Positions 43,219 to 53,455 are shown, numbered from the stretch's first letter. The stretch: 64,000 nucleotides of DNA from Marvinbryantia formatexigens DSM 14469 (GCF_025148285.1 NZ_CP102268.1:3999501-4063500), one strand, 5' to 3'. The notes: a model not told the origin generated them from the letters alone. Numbers and translations: made by a program.

Positions 43219-43709
43219 TTCTGGTAACAGCAGGCGGTGTCCGGGAATTTCGGTTTGACAGGCTTTTTCGGATTATAGATGAATTGTGCGGGGAAGGAAT
43301 CCTGCGGGGCGAAGAAATTATTGCGCAGCGCGGATATAGTACGTATCAACCGAAAAACTACAAAACGTTTGATTTTATTGAAGCCGATGAATTCAAAAGA
43401 CTGGTCAGCGGCGCCGCCTTTATCATCTCTCATGCGGGCACGGGAACCGTTGTTCCGGCTGTGAAGGCCGGGAAGAAGATTATTTTATTTCCGAGATTAA
43501 AGGAATATCATGAACATCTGGACAATCATCAGCTTGAAATTTGCAGTCTTTTTTTAAAAAAACGTTATGCACTGGTGGCAAGAAATAAGAGAGAACTGAC
43601 GGATTGCATATCTAAAATTGGGAGCTTTACGCCCGAAGCGTTTGTTTCAGATAACAGCAGAATAGTTCGACTGATCATGTCATGTATTGAGGAAAACAGG
43701 GAAGTGTAA
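43215..43709 (+). CDS. Alg13/PssE-type glycosyltransferase subunit
   Basis: The donor-binding catalytic partner of the preceding Alg14-type protein. The 164 residues include LVTAGGVREFRFDRL at the start and the donor loop SHAGTGTVVPAVKAGKKIILFPR. The start is an unusual TTG that overlaps the upstream stop codon (TTGA) and has GGGGGG eight bases ahead; no ATG or GTG in a sensible place begins this domain. Coupled translation supports a one-to-one complex. Confidence 0.88.
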   Translation: MILVTAGGVREFRFDRLFRIIDELCGEGILRGEEIIAQRGYSTYQPKNYKTFDFIEADEFKRLVSGAAFIISHAGTGTVVPAVKAGKKIILFPRLKEYHEHLDNHQLEICSLFLKKRYALVARNKRELTDCISKIGSFTPEAFVSDNSRIVRLIMSCIEENREV

Positions 43710-43710
43710 A

Positions 43711-44781
43711 ATGAAAATACTTATGATTGGAAATTCTCCGAAAGTACATGGCGGAATATCGGCTGTGATAAGGCAGATAAGGGAATATGACTGGAAATCT
43801 GAGGGGATACGTATGGTGTTTATTCCAACATTTCGGGGCGGGTGCAATACTCAGAAGCTGCTATATTTTGTATGGGCATATTGCAGAATTGTCTGGACGA
43901 TGGTTGTTTTTAAACCAGATATTGTGTATATGCATATGTCGCATCACGGAAGCTTCGATAGAAAAAATGCAGTTCACAGGCTGTGCAGAATGTTTCGGAT
44001 ACCGGACATTATACACCTGCACGGTTCGGAATTTGTTAGATGGTATGGCGAATGTTCTGCAAAAAAAGCTGAAAAAATAAGAAAACTGTTGCGGGAGTGT
44101 GGCTGCATGATAGTTCTCGGACAGGAATACAACAGACAGATTCATGAGATAGAACAAGCCAGTAGAACGGTTATTCTGAATAATGCAGTTATTGTTCCGC
44201 AAATACATACAGAATGGAAAGAATGTCTGCAGGTCTTATTTCTTGGGGTATTGATTAAGAGAAAAGGCGTTTCTGATTTGCTGGATGCAATTCGGCTTCT
44301 GAAGGAGAGAGGAAAGCTGAAATCGGTACATTTTGTGATTGCGGGAAGCGGACCGGAAGAAGAAGCGCTGAAAAAACAGGCGGAGGACACCAGTATTACA
44401 GATGCGGTTTCCTTCGTCGGCTGGATAGAAGGAGAAAAAAAGATGAGATTGCTGGCAAAAAGTCACATACTGGTTCTGCCTTCTTACAATGAGGGGCTGC
44501 CGGTAGCAATATTGGAAGCCATGAGCTATGGTATGCCGGTGGTGGCTTCGGCAGTAGGAGATGTACCGGAAGCGGTGATACATGGATATAACGGATATCT
44601 GATAAAGCCCGGAGATACCGGAGAGCTGGCAAATGACCTGGAGAAAATGATGGATAGAGAACACTTCCTGAAATTGTCAGAAAATGCAAGACAACTGGTA
44701 ATTGATAAATTTTCTGATAAACAGTATTTTCATACGCTGACAGAACTTTTTTTTCGTACAGAAAAAAGAAAGAGATTATAG
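43711..44781 (+). CDS. GT4-family glycosyltransferase
   Basis: A retaining GT-B glycosyltransferase of 356 residues. MKILMIGNSPKVHGGISAVI opens the N-terminal domain. The donor-binding signature is VLPSYNEGLPVAILEAMSYG with the Glu pair spaced as in GT4, after VLFLGVLIKRKGVSDLLDA and VIAGSGPEE. It begins one base after the Alg13-type gene and ends one base before the next GT4 gene. It probably adds one sugar of the repeat unit at the inner membrane face. Confidence 0.93.
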   Translation: MKILMIGNSPKVHGGISAVIRQIREYDWKSEGIRMVFIPTFRGGCNTQKLLYFVWAYCRIVWTMVVFKPDIVYMHMSHHGSFDRKNAVHRLCRMFRIPDIIHLHGSEFVRWYGECSAKKAEKIRKLLRECGCMIVLGQEYNRQIHEIEQASRTVILNNAVIVPQIHTEWKECLQVLFLGVLIKRKGVSDLLDAIRLLKERGKLKSVHFVIAGSGPEEEALKKQAEDTSITDAVSFVGWIEGEKKMRLLAKSHILVLPSYNEGLPVAILEAMSYGMPVVASAVGDVPEAVIHGYNGYLIKPGDTGELANDLEKMMDREHFLKLSENARQLVIDKFSDKQYFHTLTELFFRTEKRKRL

Positions 44782-44782
44782 G

Positions 44783-45838
44783 ATGAAAGAGATTATATTT
44801 ATAACACCGGATCTGGCGAACGGCGGGGCAGAACGAGTTACGGCAATTCTCGCGGAGGAATTGGCGCGTCAGAGCATTCGTGTCTATTTAGGTTTTATGA
44901 AGGATTCTAAAAAAGCGTATGATGTTTCAGAGCGGGTACAGATTTTGTATTTTTTTTCGGAAAGTAAAGTAAAACCGGTGCAGATAGCAAAGAAGATTAT
45001 CCGGCTACGCAGATTCCTGAAGCAGCACCAGGAAGCGTCAGTTGTTGCAATGCTGCCATTTGAAACCTTGTATACGCATATTGCATGTATAGGGCTGCCG
45101 AACAGAACGGTATTTTCTTTGCGGAATGATCCGAAAAATATGAAAGGCATATCCGGCGGCATTATCAGAAACATAATATACGTAAAAGCAGACAGGATTG
45201 TGTTTCAGACGGAGACTGCAAAAGCCTTTTTTTCAAAAAGAATTCAGGAGCATAGCTGTGTGATACCAAATCCGGTCAGCAAAGGGCTGCCTGCTCCGTA
45301 CACGGGAGAAAGGAAGAAAGAGATTGTTTCAGTAGGCAGGCTGGAGCCTCAGAAGAATCATACGCTTCTTCTGGAAGCATTTGCAGATATTCACCGCAAG
45401 CATCCTGACTGGAAGCTGGTCATATATGGACAGGGGTCGCTTCTTAATAATCTAAAAGAATTATGCAGGAAACTGGGTATTTTCAATGATGTACAGTTTC
45501 GCGGTTTTATTTCCGATATTCCGGAGCATATTGCGCAAAGCGGAATGTTTGTTCTGGCATCAGACTATGAGGGAATTTCCAACGCAATGTTGGAAGCAAT
45601 GGCGATGGGAATACCCTGCATCTGCACAGACTGCCCGGCGGGCGGAGCTCGGATGATGATAAAAGATCATAAAAATGGAATTTTGGTGCCGGTGGGAGAA
45701 AAAAGCTGTCTGGCGAGGGCCATGCTGGAGCTTATCGAAAATCCCTCCCTTGCGGACACTTTATCAGAAGAAGCAGTAAAAATACGTGACACATTGTCGG
45801 TCGGGAAGATTGCGGAGAAATGGAGGGAGCTGCTGTGA
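44783..45838 (+). CDS. GT4-family glycosyltransferase
   Basis: A second GT-B enzyme of 351 residues. The start EIIFITPDLANGGAERVTAILAEEL is typical of capsule GT4 enzymes, and SVGRLEPQKNHTLLLEAF, LVIYGQGSL and LASDYEGISNAMLEAMAMG mark the donor site. It is distinct in sequence from the one before it, so it should add a different residue or linkage. The end overlaps the polymerase start by four bases. Confidence 0.93.
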   Translation: MKEIIFITPDLANGGAERVTAILAEELARQSIRVYLGFMKDSKKAYDVSERVQILYFFSESKVKPVQIAKKIIRLRRFLKQHQEASVVAMLPFETLYTHIACIGLPNRTVFSLRNDPKNMKGISGGIIRNIIYVKADRIVFQTETAKAFFSKRIQEHSCVIPNPVSKGLPAPYTGERKKEIVSVGRLEPQKNHTLLLEAFADIHRKHPDWKLVIYGQGSLLNNLKELCRKLGIFNDVQFRGFISDIPEHIAQSGMFVLASDYEGISNAMLEAMAMGIPCICTDCPAGGARMMIKDHKNGILVPVGEKSCLARAMLELIENPSLADTLSEEAVKIRDTLSVGKIAEKWRELL

Positions 45839-47142
45839 AATCTGCAGGAAATGCTGTTCTGCGTATCCGGATAAATTCAGATTTTTTATGTGACGCAGCG
45901 CTGTTGCTTTATTTCTGTGTACTGTTTGGGCACCAGCAGGAAAATATGACAGATATGCTGCTCAGATATGGGAGTCTGGCTTTTCTGACCGGGACACATT
46001 TTTTCCTTTGTCCGTGTTTTAAAAACGCAAAGGGAAATCCAGTCTTCAGAATGGGAAAATTTGAGCTGTGGATGATTATACTATGGCTGTACGGCGCAGC
46101 ATCCTCATTCTGGAGCATTGATGCATCGAATGCATATGGCGTTCTCTGGAATCTTCTGAAAACAATGCTGGCATGTTTTATGATACGTCCGCGGCTGAAC
46201 AGTCGAAGGAGAATAGACCGTGTACTTGCATTGCTGTTAGCAGCGCTTGTTTATATGCTATTATTACTGGTTGTCCGGACACCAGCTTCCGCATGGGGAA
46301 CTGAACGGATCGGAGAGGTAATCGGACAGCATTCGAATGAGATTGGGAGACTGGCTTCGCTGGGAGCGTTGCTTTCCTTTTATTTTATGACCAGGAAAAA
46401 CAAAATATCTGTTTCTTATGCAATACCATTTATGGCATTTATTATGACCGGATTTATGACCGGGTCTAAAAATGCGATTTTAATTATTATTTTTCAACTT
46501 GCAGCGTACTGGATACTGATATCGAAGAGCTGGATAAAAATATTTGAGATTGCGTTTGTTGCAGTGGGATGTGTTTTCATTTATTGGCTAATCATGAATA
46601 ATCAGATGTTGTATCAGCTTGTCGGCATCAGGGTGGAACGGATGCTTAACCTGTTTATAAGCGGCGAAAACGTGGATGGCAGCACTTCGGAGAGACTGTA
46701 TTTTATCAGAACTGCATGGCAGTTGTTTAAAGCGCATCCTGTTTTTGGAATCGGAATGAACAATTTTTCTGCATACCTGGCGTCCATTGGCTATTCAAAT
46801 CCGGTATACAGCCATTGCGGGTTTTTGGAGTTACTGTCAACGCTGGGCATTCCCGGGTTCTGCGTTTATTATAGTATGCATTTCAGGATTGCTGCAGGAT
46901 TATGCAGACCAGCATTGAAAAGAGATAAAATGGCGGCGGTTCTTCTGGCACTGTGCCTGCGGGTACTGTTGTTTGATGTTTCCACGATCAGTATGTATAC
47001 CTATAATATGTACATTACGCTAATGATTGCGTATTGTTTTATGCTGAAGAAAGAGGAAAAAAACGGATTGCATGCGGAAACAGCGGCAAAAAAGGAGGGA
47101 AAGCGGTGTGGCGACGGTCAGTGTACTGATTCCTGTATATAA
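45835..47142 (+). CDS. Wzy-type polysaccharide polymerase / O-antigen-ligase-like membrane protein
   Basis: A 435-residue protein with about ten to eleven hydrophobic segments and a large outside loop, typical of Wzy/WaaL-like enzymes; HPVFGIGMNNFSAYL followed by SHCGFLELLSTLGIPG matches the conserved Wzy_C region. It would join lipid-linked repeat units outside the membrane. The start is GTG (GTGA overlap with the upstream stop) because GGAGGGAG lies seven bases ahead; an ATG 15 bases upstream overlaps that site. Specificity cannot be read. Confidence 0.85.
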   Translation: MKSAGNAVLRIRINSDFLCDAALLLYFCVLFGHQQENMTDMLLRYGSLAFLTGTHFFLCPCFKNAKGNPVFRMGKFELWMIILWLYGAASSFWSIDASNAYGVLWNLLKTMLACFMIRPRLNSRRRIDRVLALLLAALVYMLLLLVVRTPASAWGTERIGEVIGQHSNEIGRLASLGALLSFYFMTRKNKISVSYAIPFMAFIMTGFMTGSKNAILIIIFQLAAYWILISKSWIKIFEIAFVAVGCVFIYWLIMNNQMLYQLVGIRVERMLNLFISGENVDGSTSERLYFIRTAWQLFKAHPVFGIGMNNFSAYLASIGYSNPVYSHCGFLELLSTLGIPGFCVYYSMHFRIAAGLCRPALKRDKMAAVLLALCLRVLLFDVSTISMYTYNMYITLMIAYCFMLKKEEKNGLHAETAAKKEGKRCGDGQCTDSCI

Positions 47143-48154
47143 TATGGAAACATATATCCGCCAGTGCCTGGATTCTGTGCTCGCCCAGACCTATACGGAT
47201 TTCGAAGTGATTATTTGTGATGACGGTTCTGTTGATTCCGGTGGAATGCTGTGCGATAAGTACGCAGAAAGAGATACCCGGATTACCGTATTTCATAAAC
47301 AGAATGAGGGGATATTGAAAACGCGCAGATTTCTGCTGGAGCGCGCGAAGGGAACCTTTGTATTATGGGTGGATGCGGATGACTGGATAGAGGAGGATTT
47401 ATTAAAAAAGACAGTAGAATGCGCTTGGAACACTGGCAGCGATGTTGTGATGTTCGGATATTGTAAGGTGACGGACGCCGGAGAAAAAATAAAATACGCT
47501 ACCGATGCTTATCCTAATTACAGCATTTACAGAGGGAAAACGCTGCACAGGATTTACCGTGACTTTGTATCCTCTTCAGAGCTGAATTATTTGTGGCAGA
47601 AGCTGATTGCAAGAAAATTGTTTTCTGATGAAGATACAGAGGATCCTTTCGGGCATAAGTATGTCAGCGGAGAGGACAAGCTTTTGCTAATTCCCGTTTT
47701 TAGTAAGGCAAAGTGTATTTCCTATATAGCGGAACCTCTTTATTTTTACCGCATGAGCCAGTCCGGTTCCGGAAGAAATTTTAAGCTAAACTATTTTTCA
47801 GATTCTATTCAGGTAGGAAAGCGTGTGCTTTGCTTTTTAAAAACGGTTCATGCGGACACTGAAGAAAACCGGGCGAAATACTATACCGGATATCTTTTGA
47901 GCATGACAAGAGCGTTGGAATCTGCTGTACATAGTTGCCGGTTTGATACAGCTTTGCTGAAAAAGACCTTTCGCCAGGTTTATGAATCAGAGTTCTATCA
48001 GACAGCAAAAAAATATGAATACAGATTTTCCGGAAGCCTTTTAGACCGTATAGTATACGCCTTGTTTCGCCGACAGTATTTTGGCATGTTGATTTATTTA
48101 CTCAGATTTGAAAAACGTTTGTTGGACATATGTAGAACGGGTGAAAACGTATGA
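47108..48154 (+). CDS. GT2-family glycosyltransferase
   Basis: A GT-A inverting glycosyltransferase of 348 residues. ATVSVLIPVYNMETYIRQCL and FEVIICDDGSVDSGG form the nucleotide-binding site, and FVLWVDADDWIEEDLL has the metal-binding DxD. The GTG start at 47108 is set by AAAGGAGG; an in-frame ATG 36 bases earlier lies inside the wzy end. The C-terminal 150 residues are less conserved and may bind the acceptor. It overlaps the next gene by four bases. Confidence 0.9.
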   Translation: MATVSVLIPVYNMETYIRQCLDSVLAQTYTDFEVIICDDGSVDSGGMLCDKYAERDTRITVFHKQNEGILKTRRFLLERAKGTFVLWVDADDWIEEDLLKKTVECAWNTGSDVVMFGYCKVTDAGEKIKYATDAYPNYSIYRGKTLHRIYRDFVSSSELNYLWQKLIARKLFSDEDTEDPFGHKYVSGEDKLLLIPVFSKAKCISYIAEPLYFYRMSQSGSGRNFKLNYFSDSIQVGKRVLCFLKTVHADTEENRAKYYTGYLLSMTRALESAVHSCRFDTALLKKTFRQVYESEFYQTAKKYEYRFSGSLLDRIVYALFRRQYFGMLIYLLRFEKRLLDICRTGENV

Positions 48155-49140
48155 AGAAAGAAATTATGGTGTCCATTTTAACAACAGCGTACAATCATGC
48201 TCCTTATATTGCGCAGGCTTTGGATAGCTTTTTGATGCAGAGAGCATCGTTTGCGTTTGAGGTGATTGTCCATGATGACGCATCGTCAGATGGGACGGCG
48301 GAGATTATCCGTTTATATGAGGAAAAACACCCGGATATTATCAGAGGAATTTATCAGAAAGAAAATCAGTTTTCAAAAGGAAAAAATCCATATGATTTTA
48401 TGATGCCGCTTGTGCGGGGAAGATATATTGCGCAGTGCGAGGGCGATGACTTCTGGTGCGATAAAGATAAAATCCAGAAGCAGGTGAACTATATGGAAGC
48501 GCATCCGGAATGTTCCTTTTGTTTCTGTAATTCGTACAATGTGGATTTGCAGTCAAATATTTTGAAGAAAGTTTCCCCGGTAGAAAAAAGCAGAGTTCTA
48601 TCAGACCGGGAAATGATTGCAAAGCCTGAGATTTATCTTGCAACGGCCGGCACCATGTATAGAAGCAGGGATAGCGCAGAGTTCCCGAAGGAACTCATGG
48701 CAGGAGAAGCCGGAGATATTCCTCTGCGGAATTTTCTGATGCTGAGGGGAAATGCGTATGGTTTCGCGGACAGGATGGTCTGCTACCGCGTCATGGTTCC
48801 CGGATCATGGTCTGACAGATATGCGGAAGAGGCAAGGAATCATCCGGAGAAATTCATAGAAAAAAATTTGCTGTATCTTGCTTATTATAAAAATTTCGAT
48901 CGGTATACAAACGGAAAGTATCACGAAGAACTGCTTCCGCATATAAACAAACGGCAGTTTGTGGATTACAAGATGCGTTCAGACTGGAGAGCACTGCACG
49001 AAGAGCCGTACAGACCTATGTTCCGGGAGCTGCCTGTGAAGCAGAAGGGGATTATTTTTATAAAATATTATTTCCCGTGGATCGTAAAGTTTTATCGGTA
49101 TATTCGATATGGGAAATCAGGATTGGAGAAGAAATACTAA
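48151..49140 (+). CDS. GT2-family glycosyltransferase
   Basis: A 329-residue GT-A enzyme with VSILTTAYNHAPYIAQAL and FEVIVHDDASSDGTAEII at the donor site and CEGDDFWCDKDKIQKQ as the DxD region. This variant (EGDDYW type) is common in O-antigen and capsule loci. The start ATG overlaps the previous stop (ATGA). The next GT2 gene starts in its stop codon, so three GT2 genes are translated as a chain. Confidence 0.9.
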   Translation: MKKEIMVSILTTAYNHAPYIAQALDSFLMQRASFAFEVIVHDDASSDGTAEIIRLYEEKHPDIIRGIYQKENQFSKGKNPYDFMMPLVRGRYIAQCEGDDFWCDKDKIQKQVNYMEAHPECSFCFCNSYNVDLQSNILKKVSPVEKSRVLSDREMIAKPEIYLATAGTMYRSRDSAEFPKELMAGEAGDIPLRNFLMLRGNAYGFADRMVCYRVMVPGSWSDRYAEEARNHPEKFIEKNLLYLAYYKNFDRYTNGKYHEELLPHINKRQFVDYKMRSDWRALHEEPYRPMFRELPVKQKGIIFIKYYFPWIVKFYRYIRYGKSGLEKKY

Positions 49141-50084
49141 TGGCAGTTTCAGAAAACAACAGATACCCATTAATCAGTGTGATCGTCCCGGTATATATGG
49201 TTGAGCCATATCTGGACAGATGTATTACAAGTATTGTACGACAGTCCTTCCGGGATATAGAGGTGATACTGGTGGATGACGGAACTTTGGACAACTGCGG
49301 AAAAATGTGTGATGATTGGGCGAAAAAGGACAGAAGGATTCGTGTATTTCATCAGAAGAATTACGGGCTATCGGCGGCAAGAAATACGGGAATCAATCAT
49401 GCACAGGGAAAATATCTGTGCTTTGTTGATTCCGATGATTACATAGAGACAGATATGCTGGAAAAGCTTTTGGCTGCGCTTCTAGAACAGCAGGCGGATA
49501 TGGCAGTCTGTAATTTTGTATATGAATATGAAAGAGCAGAACAGATATATAGAAAGAATCCGGAAAGCTATCAGAATGACATAGACCAGACGATTACTGG
49601 AAGAGAGATTATGTTGATGGCGGAACAGGGGAAGCACTCTTATTGCGTGGTCGCCTGGAATAAGCTATATAAACGCAGCCTGTTTGAAAAATTGCGCTAT
49701 CCGGAGGGAAAGATACATGAGGACGAATTCGTATTTCATCATATAATGTCCGCTTGTCAGAGAGTGATATGTCTGCGGTATACCGGTTATCATTATGTTC
49801 AGCGCGAAGGAAGTATTATGCATAGAAATGATAGCATGCAGGACGCAGCAGAGGCTTTTCTTGAACGGTGTAGATTTTTTCTGGAAAGGGACGACCGGCA
49901 GATGGCGCTTCTAAGTGAAGGAGAAGCACTATCGGCAATAAAACGGATGCAGAAACATACGTGCAGAAGAGAGCGGAGACAGATACAAAAAGAATATTGG
50001 CAGATCGTAAAAATACTGTCTGGTAGAAAGGATATTTCTTTTTATACCTTGCTGAAGCGGTTCATCTGGTGTCGGATTTTCTGA
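49140..50084 (+). CDS. GT2-family glycosyltransferase
   Basis: The third GT2 enzyme in a row, 314 residues, with LISVIVPVYMVEPYLDRCI, VILVDDGTLDNCGKMCD and the DxD in CFVDSDDYIETDML. The start codon shares a base with the previous stop (TAATG), and GGAG lies upstream. An open frame 21 codons earlier overlaps the previous gene and lacks a binding site. The sugar added is unknown. Confidence 0.92.
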   Translation: MAVSENNRYPLISVIVPVYMVEPYLDRCITSIVRQSFRDIEVILVDDGTLDNCGKMCDDWAKKDRRIRVFHQKNYGLSAARNTGINHAQGKYLCFVDSDDYIETDMLEKLLAALLEQQADMAVCNFVYEYERAEQIYRKNPESYQNDIDQTITGREIMLMAEQGKHSYCVVAWNKLYKRSLFEKLRYPEGKIHEDEFVFHHIMSACQRVICLRYTGYHYVQREGSIMHRNDSMQDAAEAFLERCRFFLERDDRQMALLSEGEALSAIKRMQKHTCRRERRQIQKEYWQIVKILSGRKDISFYTLLKRFIWCRIF

Positions 50085-50104
50085 AATACAGGGATGGGAA
50101 TACA

Positions 50105-51544
50105 ATGACAGATAGAAAATTTGTTTTTATGAATATGCTGTGGCGCTTTGCAGAACGTATCGGCGCGCAGGGAGTATCTTTTCTGGTTTCTGTGATATTG
50201 GCGCGCTTTTTACTTCCAGAGGAGTATGGCGTTGTTTCGCTCATAATGGTATTCACGTCAATTTTAAGTCTGTTTATTGATGCCGGGTTTAAAAATGCAC
50301 TGATTCAGAAAAAGGATGCTGACCAGCTCGATTATTCTACGGTATTTTATTTTAACGTCGGCATGGGGATTCTGCTTTATCTGGTAATGTTTGGAGCAGC
50401 GCCGGCGATTGCCCGCTTCTATGGTGAGTATACATTGGTACCGTATATCCGCGTGATGTCTTTGACGTTGATTCTTGGAGGCATTAATGGCGTACAACAG
50501 GCAATCGTCGCAATACGTATGCAATTTAAACGTTTTTTTTATGCAACGCTTGGCGGGACATTGGTTTCAGCAGCGGTAGGTATATGGATGGCATATAGAG
50601 GCTATGGTGCGTGGTCGCTTATCGTACAGCGCCTTGTTAATCAGACGATGGATACCGTTATTTTGTGGATCACAGTCCGGTGGAGACCTTCGCTGGCATT
50701 TTCTGCCGACAGGCTGAAGCCAATGTTTGCTTATGGAAGTAAGATTTTTCTTTCTTCGCTGATGAATAATGCAACAACAAAGCTTGCCAGCCTTTTAATC
50801 GGATTGTTTTATTCTGCGGAAGAACTGGCATATTACGAAAAGGGAAATCATATTCCGGATCTGCTGATTGCAAACGTGCAGACATCAGTGCAAAGTGTTC
50901 TGATGCCGGTAATCGCAAAACAGCAGGATGAAAGAGCGGAGGTAAGGATAATTCTCCGGCGTTCGATTATGACAAGCAGTTATATTATTTTTCCGTGTAT
51001 GACAGGTCTTGCGGCGTGTGCAGCTCCGCTTGTGCGTCTGCTATATACCGAAAAATGGAATATTATGATTCCTTATATGCAGATTTTTTGCATTGCTTAT
51101 ATGCCCTGGCTTATACATACTGCAAATCTGCAGGTGATACAGGCACTTGGATACAGCGATATTTTTTTGAAAATAGAGCTGATAAAACAGGGACTGGATT
51201 TTGTATTGATCCTTGTTGCCCTGCCGCATGGTCCCCTGGTGCTCGCTGAAGCATATGCTCTGGAAGCATTGATTGCATTTTTTATTAATGCGTACCCGAA
51301 CAAAAAACTGGTAGACTATGGCTGCCGGGAGCAAATGCGGGACATTTGTCCCGTGCTCCTGTTGAGTATATTTATGGGAGTATGTGTATTGGCGGTGGGA
51401 CAGCTTCCGTTGGCAGATATCTGGAAGCTCCTGCTGCAGGTGATATCCGGCGTTGCTGTTTACTTTGGGGGGTCTGTGATTTTTAAACTGGAAAGCTTTA
51501 CTTATATGCTGAAATTTGCCGGTGATTTTTTTCGTAGGAAATAG
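50105..51544 (+). CDS. Wzx-type polysaccharide flippase
   Basis: A 479-residue MOP-superfamily membrane protein with 12-14 hydrophobic segments, resembling Wzx/TuaB flippases: ERIGAQGVSFLVSVILARFLLPEEYGVV and FIDAGFKNALIQKKDAD are typical of the polysaccharide synthase branch. It would flip lipid-linked repeats across the membrane for the Wzy protein in the same operon. The ATG at 50105 after GGGA is chosen over one 36 bases upstream. It is distinct from the MATE transporter at 25311. Confidence 0.92.
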   Translation: MTDRKFVFMNMLWRFAERIGAQGVSFLVSVILARFLLPEEYGVVSLIMVFTSILSLFIDAGFKNALIQKKDADQLDYSTVFYFNVGMGILLYLVMFGAAPAIARFYGEYTLVPYIRVMSLTLILGGINGVQQAIVAIRMQFKRFFYATLGGTLVSAAVGIWMAYRGYGAWSLIVQRLVNQTMDTVILWITVRWRPSLAFSADRLKPMFAYGSKIFLSSLMNNATTKLASLLIGLFYSAEELAYYEKGNHIPDLLIANVQTSVQSVLMPVIAKQQDERAEVRIILRRSIMTSSYIIFPCMTGLAACAAPLVRLLYTEKWNIMIPYMQIFCIAYMPWLIHTANLQVIQALGYSDIFLKIELIKQGLDFVLILVALPHGPLVLAEAYALEALIAFFINAYPNKKLVDYGCREQMRDICPVLLLSIFMGVCVLAVGQLPLADIWKLLLQVISGVAVYFGGSVIFKLESFTYMLKFAGDFFRRK

Positions 51545-51568
51545 AACGGCTTGATGGGAGGAGGAAAA

Positions 51569-52693
51569 ATGGGAATGGATAAAATATTTGTTACGCGTTC
51601 TTCGATGCCGGAGCTTGCGGAATATGTGACGGAAATCAGTGGGATGTGGGAGAACCACTGGCTGACTAATATGGGACCTAAACATCAGGAGTTTCAGTCA
51701 GAATTAGAGAAATATCTGGGAGTAGAAAATGTGGAGCTGGTAACAAATGGGCATATGGCATTGGAGCTTACGCTTCAGGCAATGCATCTGCAGGGCGAAG
51801 TGATTACAACGCCGTTTACCTTTGCATCTACAACACATGCGATTATCCGCAGCGGACTGAAACCGGTGTTTTGTGACATTGATCCTGTCACATATACGAT
51901 GGACGTCCGGAAAATCGAAGCGCTGATCACCGATAAGACTTGTGCGATCCTGCCGGTACATGTTTATGGAAATGTCTGCGATATAGAAGAAATAGAGCGA
52001 ATCGCGCATAAATACGAACTGCGAGTGATTTATGACGCGGCACATGCTTTTGGAGAGACCTATAAGGGAAAAGGAATCGGAAGCTTTGGAGATGCTTCAT
52101 GCTTCAGCTTTCATGCTACAAAGGTATTTAACAGCATTGAGGGAGGGGCAATCTGCTTCCAAAATAAAAATCTTGGGAAAACAATTTATGAGTTAAAGAA
52201 TTTTGGAATACACGGTCCGGAGGAAGTGTGTGCGGTAGGTGCAAATGCAAAGATGAATGAGTTCTGTGCGGCAATGGGAATTTGTAATCTAAGACATGTG
52301 GAAGAAGAAATTGCAGGGAGAAAGCGGGTGTCTGACCGGTATCGGCAGCATCTGGAGGGAACGGACGGTTTGATTCTGAATATACAGCAGAATGGCGTAC
52401 GTTCAAATTATGCGTATTTTCCAATTATAATAGATGAGAAAAAGTTTGGCGCGGGCCGCGCAGAGATATCAGACAGGCTTGCGGAGCAGGGAATATATGT
52501 GCGAAAGTATTTTTACCCGCTGACCAGTGCCTTTGATTGTTTTCACGGGGAATATGACGTGTCGGAGACACCGGTAGCCCTGCATATCAGCAAACGGGTT
52601 CTGACTCTGCCGCTGTATGCCGGTCTCGATATGAAAGACGTGGACCGCATATGTGAAATTATTTTACAATGCAGGAAGCAGAGCTTACGATAA
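51569..52693 (+). CDS. DegT/DnrJ/EryC1-family sugar aminotransferase
   Basis: A PLP enzyme of 374 residues that puts an amino group onto a nucleotide keto-sugar. The PLP lysine lies in FSFHATKVFNSIEGG, and VTNGHMALELTLQAM, TPFTFASTTHAI and DAAHAFGETYKG are conserved. GGAGGAGG gives a strong binding site for the ATG at 51569. The upstream dehydratase or oxidase for the keto-sugar is not in the window. WbqC and ATP-grasp genes follow, suggesting that the amino group is then acylated. Confidence 0.92.
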   Translation: MGMDKIFVTRSSMPELAEYVTEISGMWENHWLTNMGPKHQEFQSELEKYLGVENVELVTNGHMALELTLQAMHLQGEVITTPFTFASTTHAIIRSGLKPVFCDIDPVTYTMDVRKIEALITDKTCAILPVHVYGNVCDIEEIERIAHKYELRVIYDAAHAFGETYKGKGIGSFGDASCFSFHATKVFNSIEGGAICFQNKNLGKTIYELKNFGIHGPEEVCAVGANAKMNEFCAAMGICNLRHVEEEIAGRKRVSDRYRQHLEGTDGLILNIQQNGVRSNYAYFPIIIDEKKFGAGRAEISDRLAEQGIYVRKYFYPLTSAFDCFHGEYDVSETPVALHISKRVLTLPLYAGLDMKDVDRICEIILQCRKQSLR

Positions 52694-52730
52694 CCGGTGA
52701 AAAAGTGATTGCTTAAAGAGGAGGAAATTT

Positions 52731-53432
52731 ATGAAGCTTGGTGTCATGCAGCCATACTTTTTTCCATATATCGGTTACTGGCAGCTTATGAATGCAGTGG
52801 ATACATATGTGATTTTTGATGATGTTGCATATATCAAAAGAGGCTGGATTAACCGAAACCGGATTAAAATGAATGGGACGGTACAGAGAATTGGCATTTC
52901 GATAAAGCATGCGAGCCAGAATAAAAAGATAAATGAACTGTATCTGGCGCAAAGTGAAAAGGAGACAGCAGGGTTTTTCCGGAGTCTTGAACTGTCTTAC
53001 AAAAAAGCGCCATATTACGACCGGGGAATGGCGATTGCTGAAAAAGCGTTGTGCGGTGGCAAAGAAAATCTTGCAGAATTTCTTGCGGAAAGTATGTTTA
53101 TTGTAGCAGATTATCTGGGAATACATACAAAGTTTCTGTTTTCGTCCTCGCTGGAGAAAGATGAATCCCTAAAGGCACAGGATAAGATTCTGGAGATTTG
53201 TCATATCCTGGAAGCGGATACCTACATAAACGCGGCAGGTGGCAGGGCGTTGTATCATCCGGATGTTTTCAGAAAACAAGGAATTGAGCTTAGATTTCTG
53301 GAAACAGATGGAGATATCGTGTATCCGCAGGGAAAGGGGGATTTTATTCCAAATCTTTCGATTCTGGATGTCATAATGTATAACGAAAAAGAGGATATCA
53401 GACGGCTGTTGGAAAAATATACGTTTTGTTAA
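52731..53432 (+). CDS. WbqC-family protein
   Basis: A 233-residue WbqC-like protein (family found in O-antigen and capsule loci next to sugar aminotransferases; reaction not settled). The start LGVMQPYFFPYIGYWQLMNAVDTYVIFDDVAYIKRGWINRN is characteristic, with the conserved Gln-Pro, Asp-Asp and Arg residues. No membrane segment is present. AGAGGAGG precedes the ATG. The genomic place between DegT and an ATP-grasp ligase suggests work on an amino sugar. Confidence 0.9.
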   Translation: MKLGVMQPYFFPYIGYWQLMNAVDTYVIFDDVAYIKRGWINRNRIKMNGTVQRIGISIKHASQNKKINELYLAQSEKETAGFFRSLELSYKKAPYYDRGMAIAEKALCGGKENLAEFLAESMFIVADYLGIHTKFLFSSSLEKDESLKAQDKILEICHILEADTYINAAGGRALYHPDVFRKQGIELRFLETDGDIVYPQGKGDFIPNLSILDVIMYNEKEDIRRLLEKYTFC

Positions 53433-53455
53433 AAAAGAGAGAGGAATCATTGATT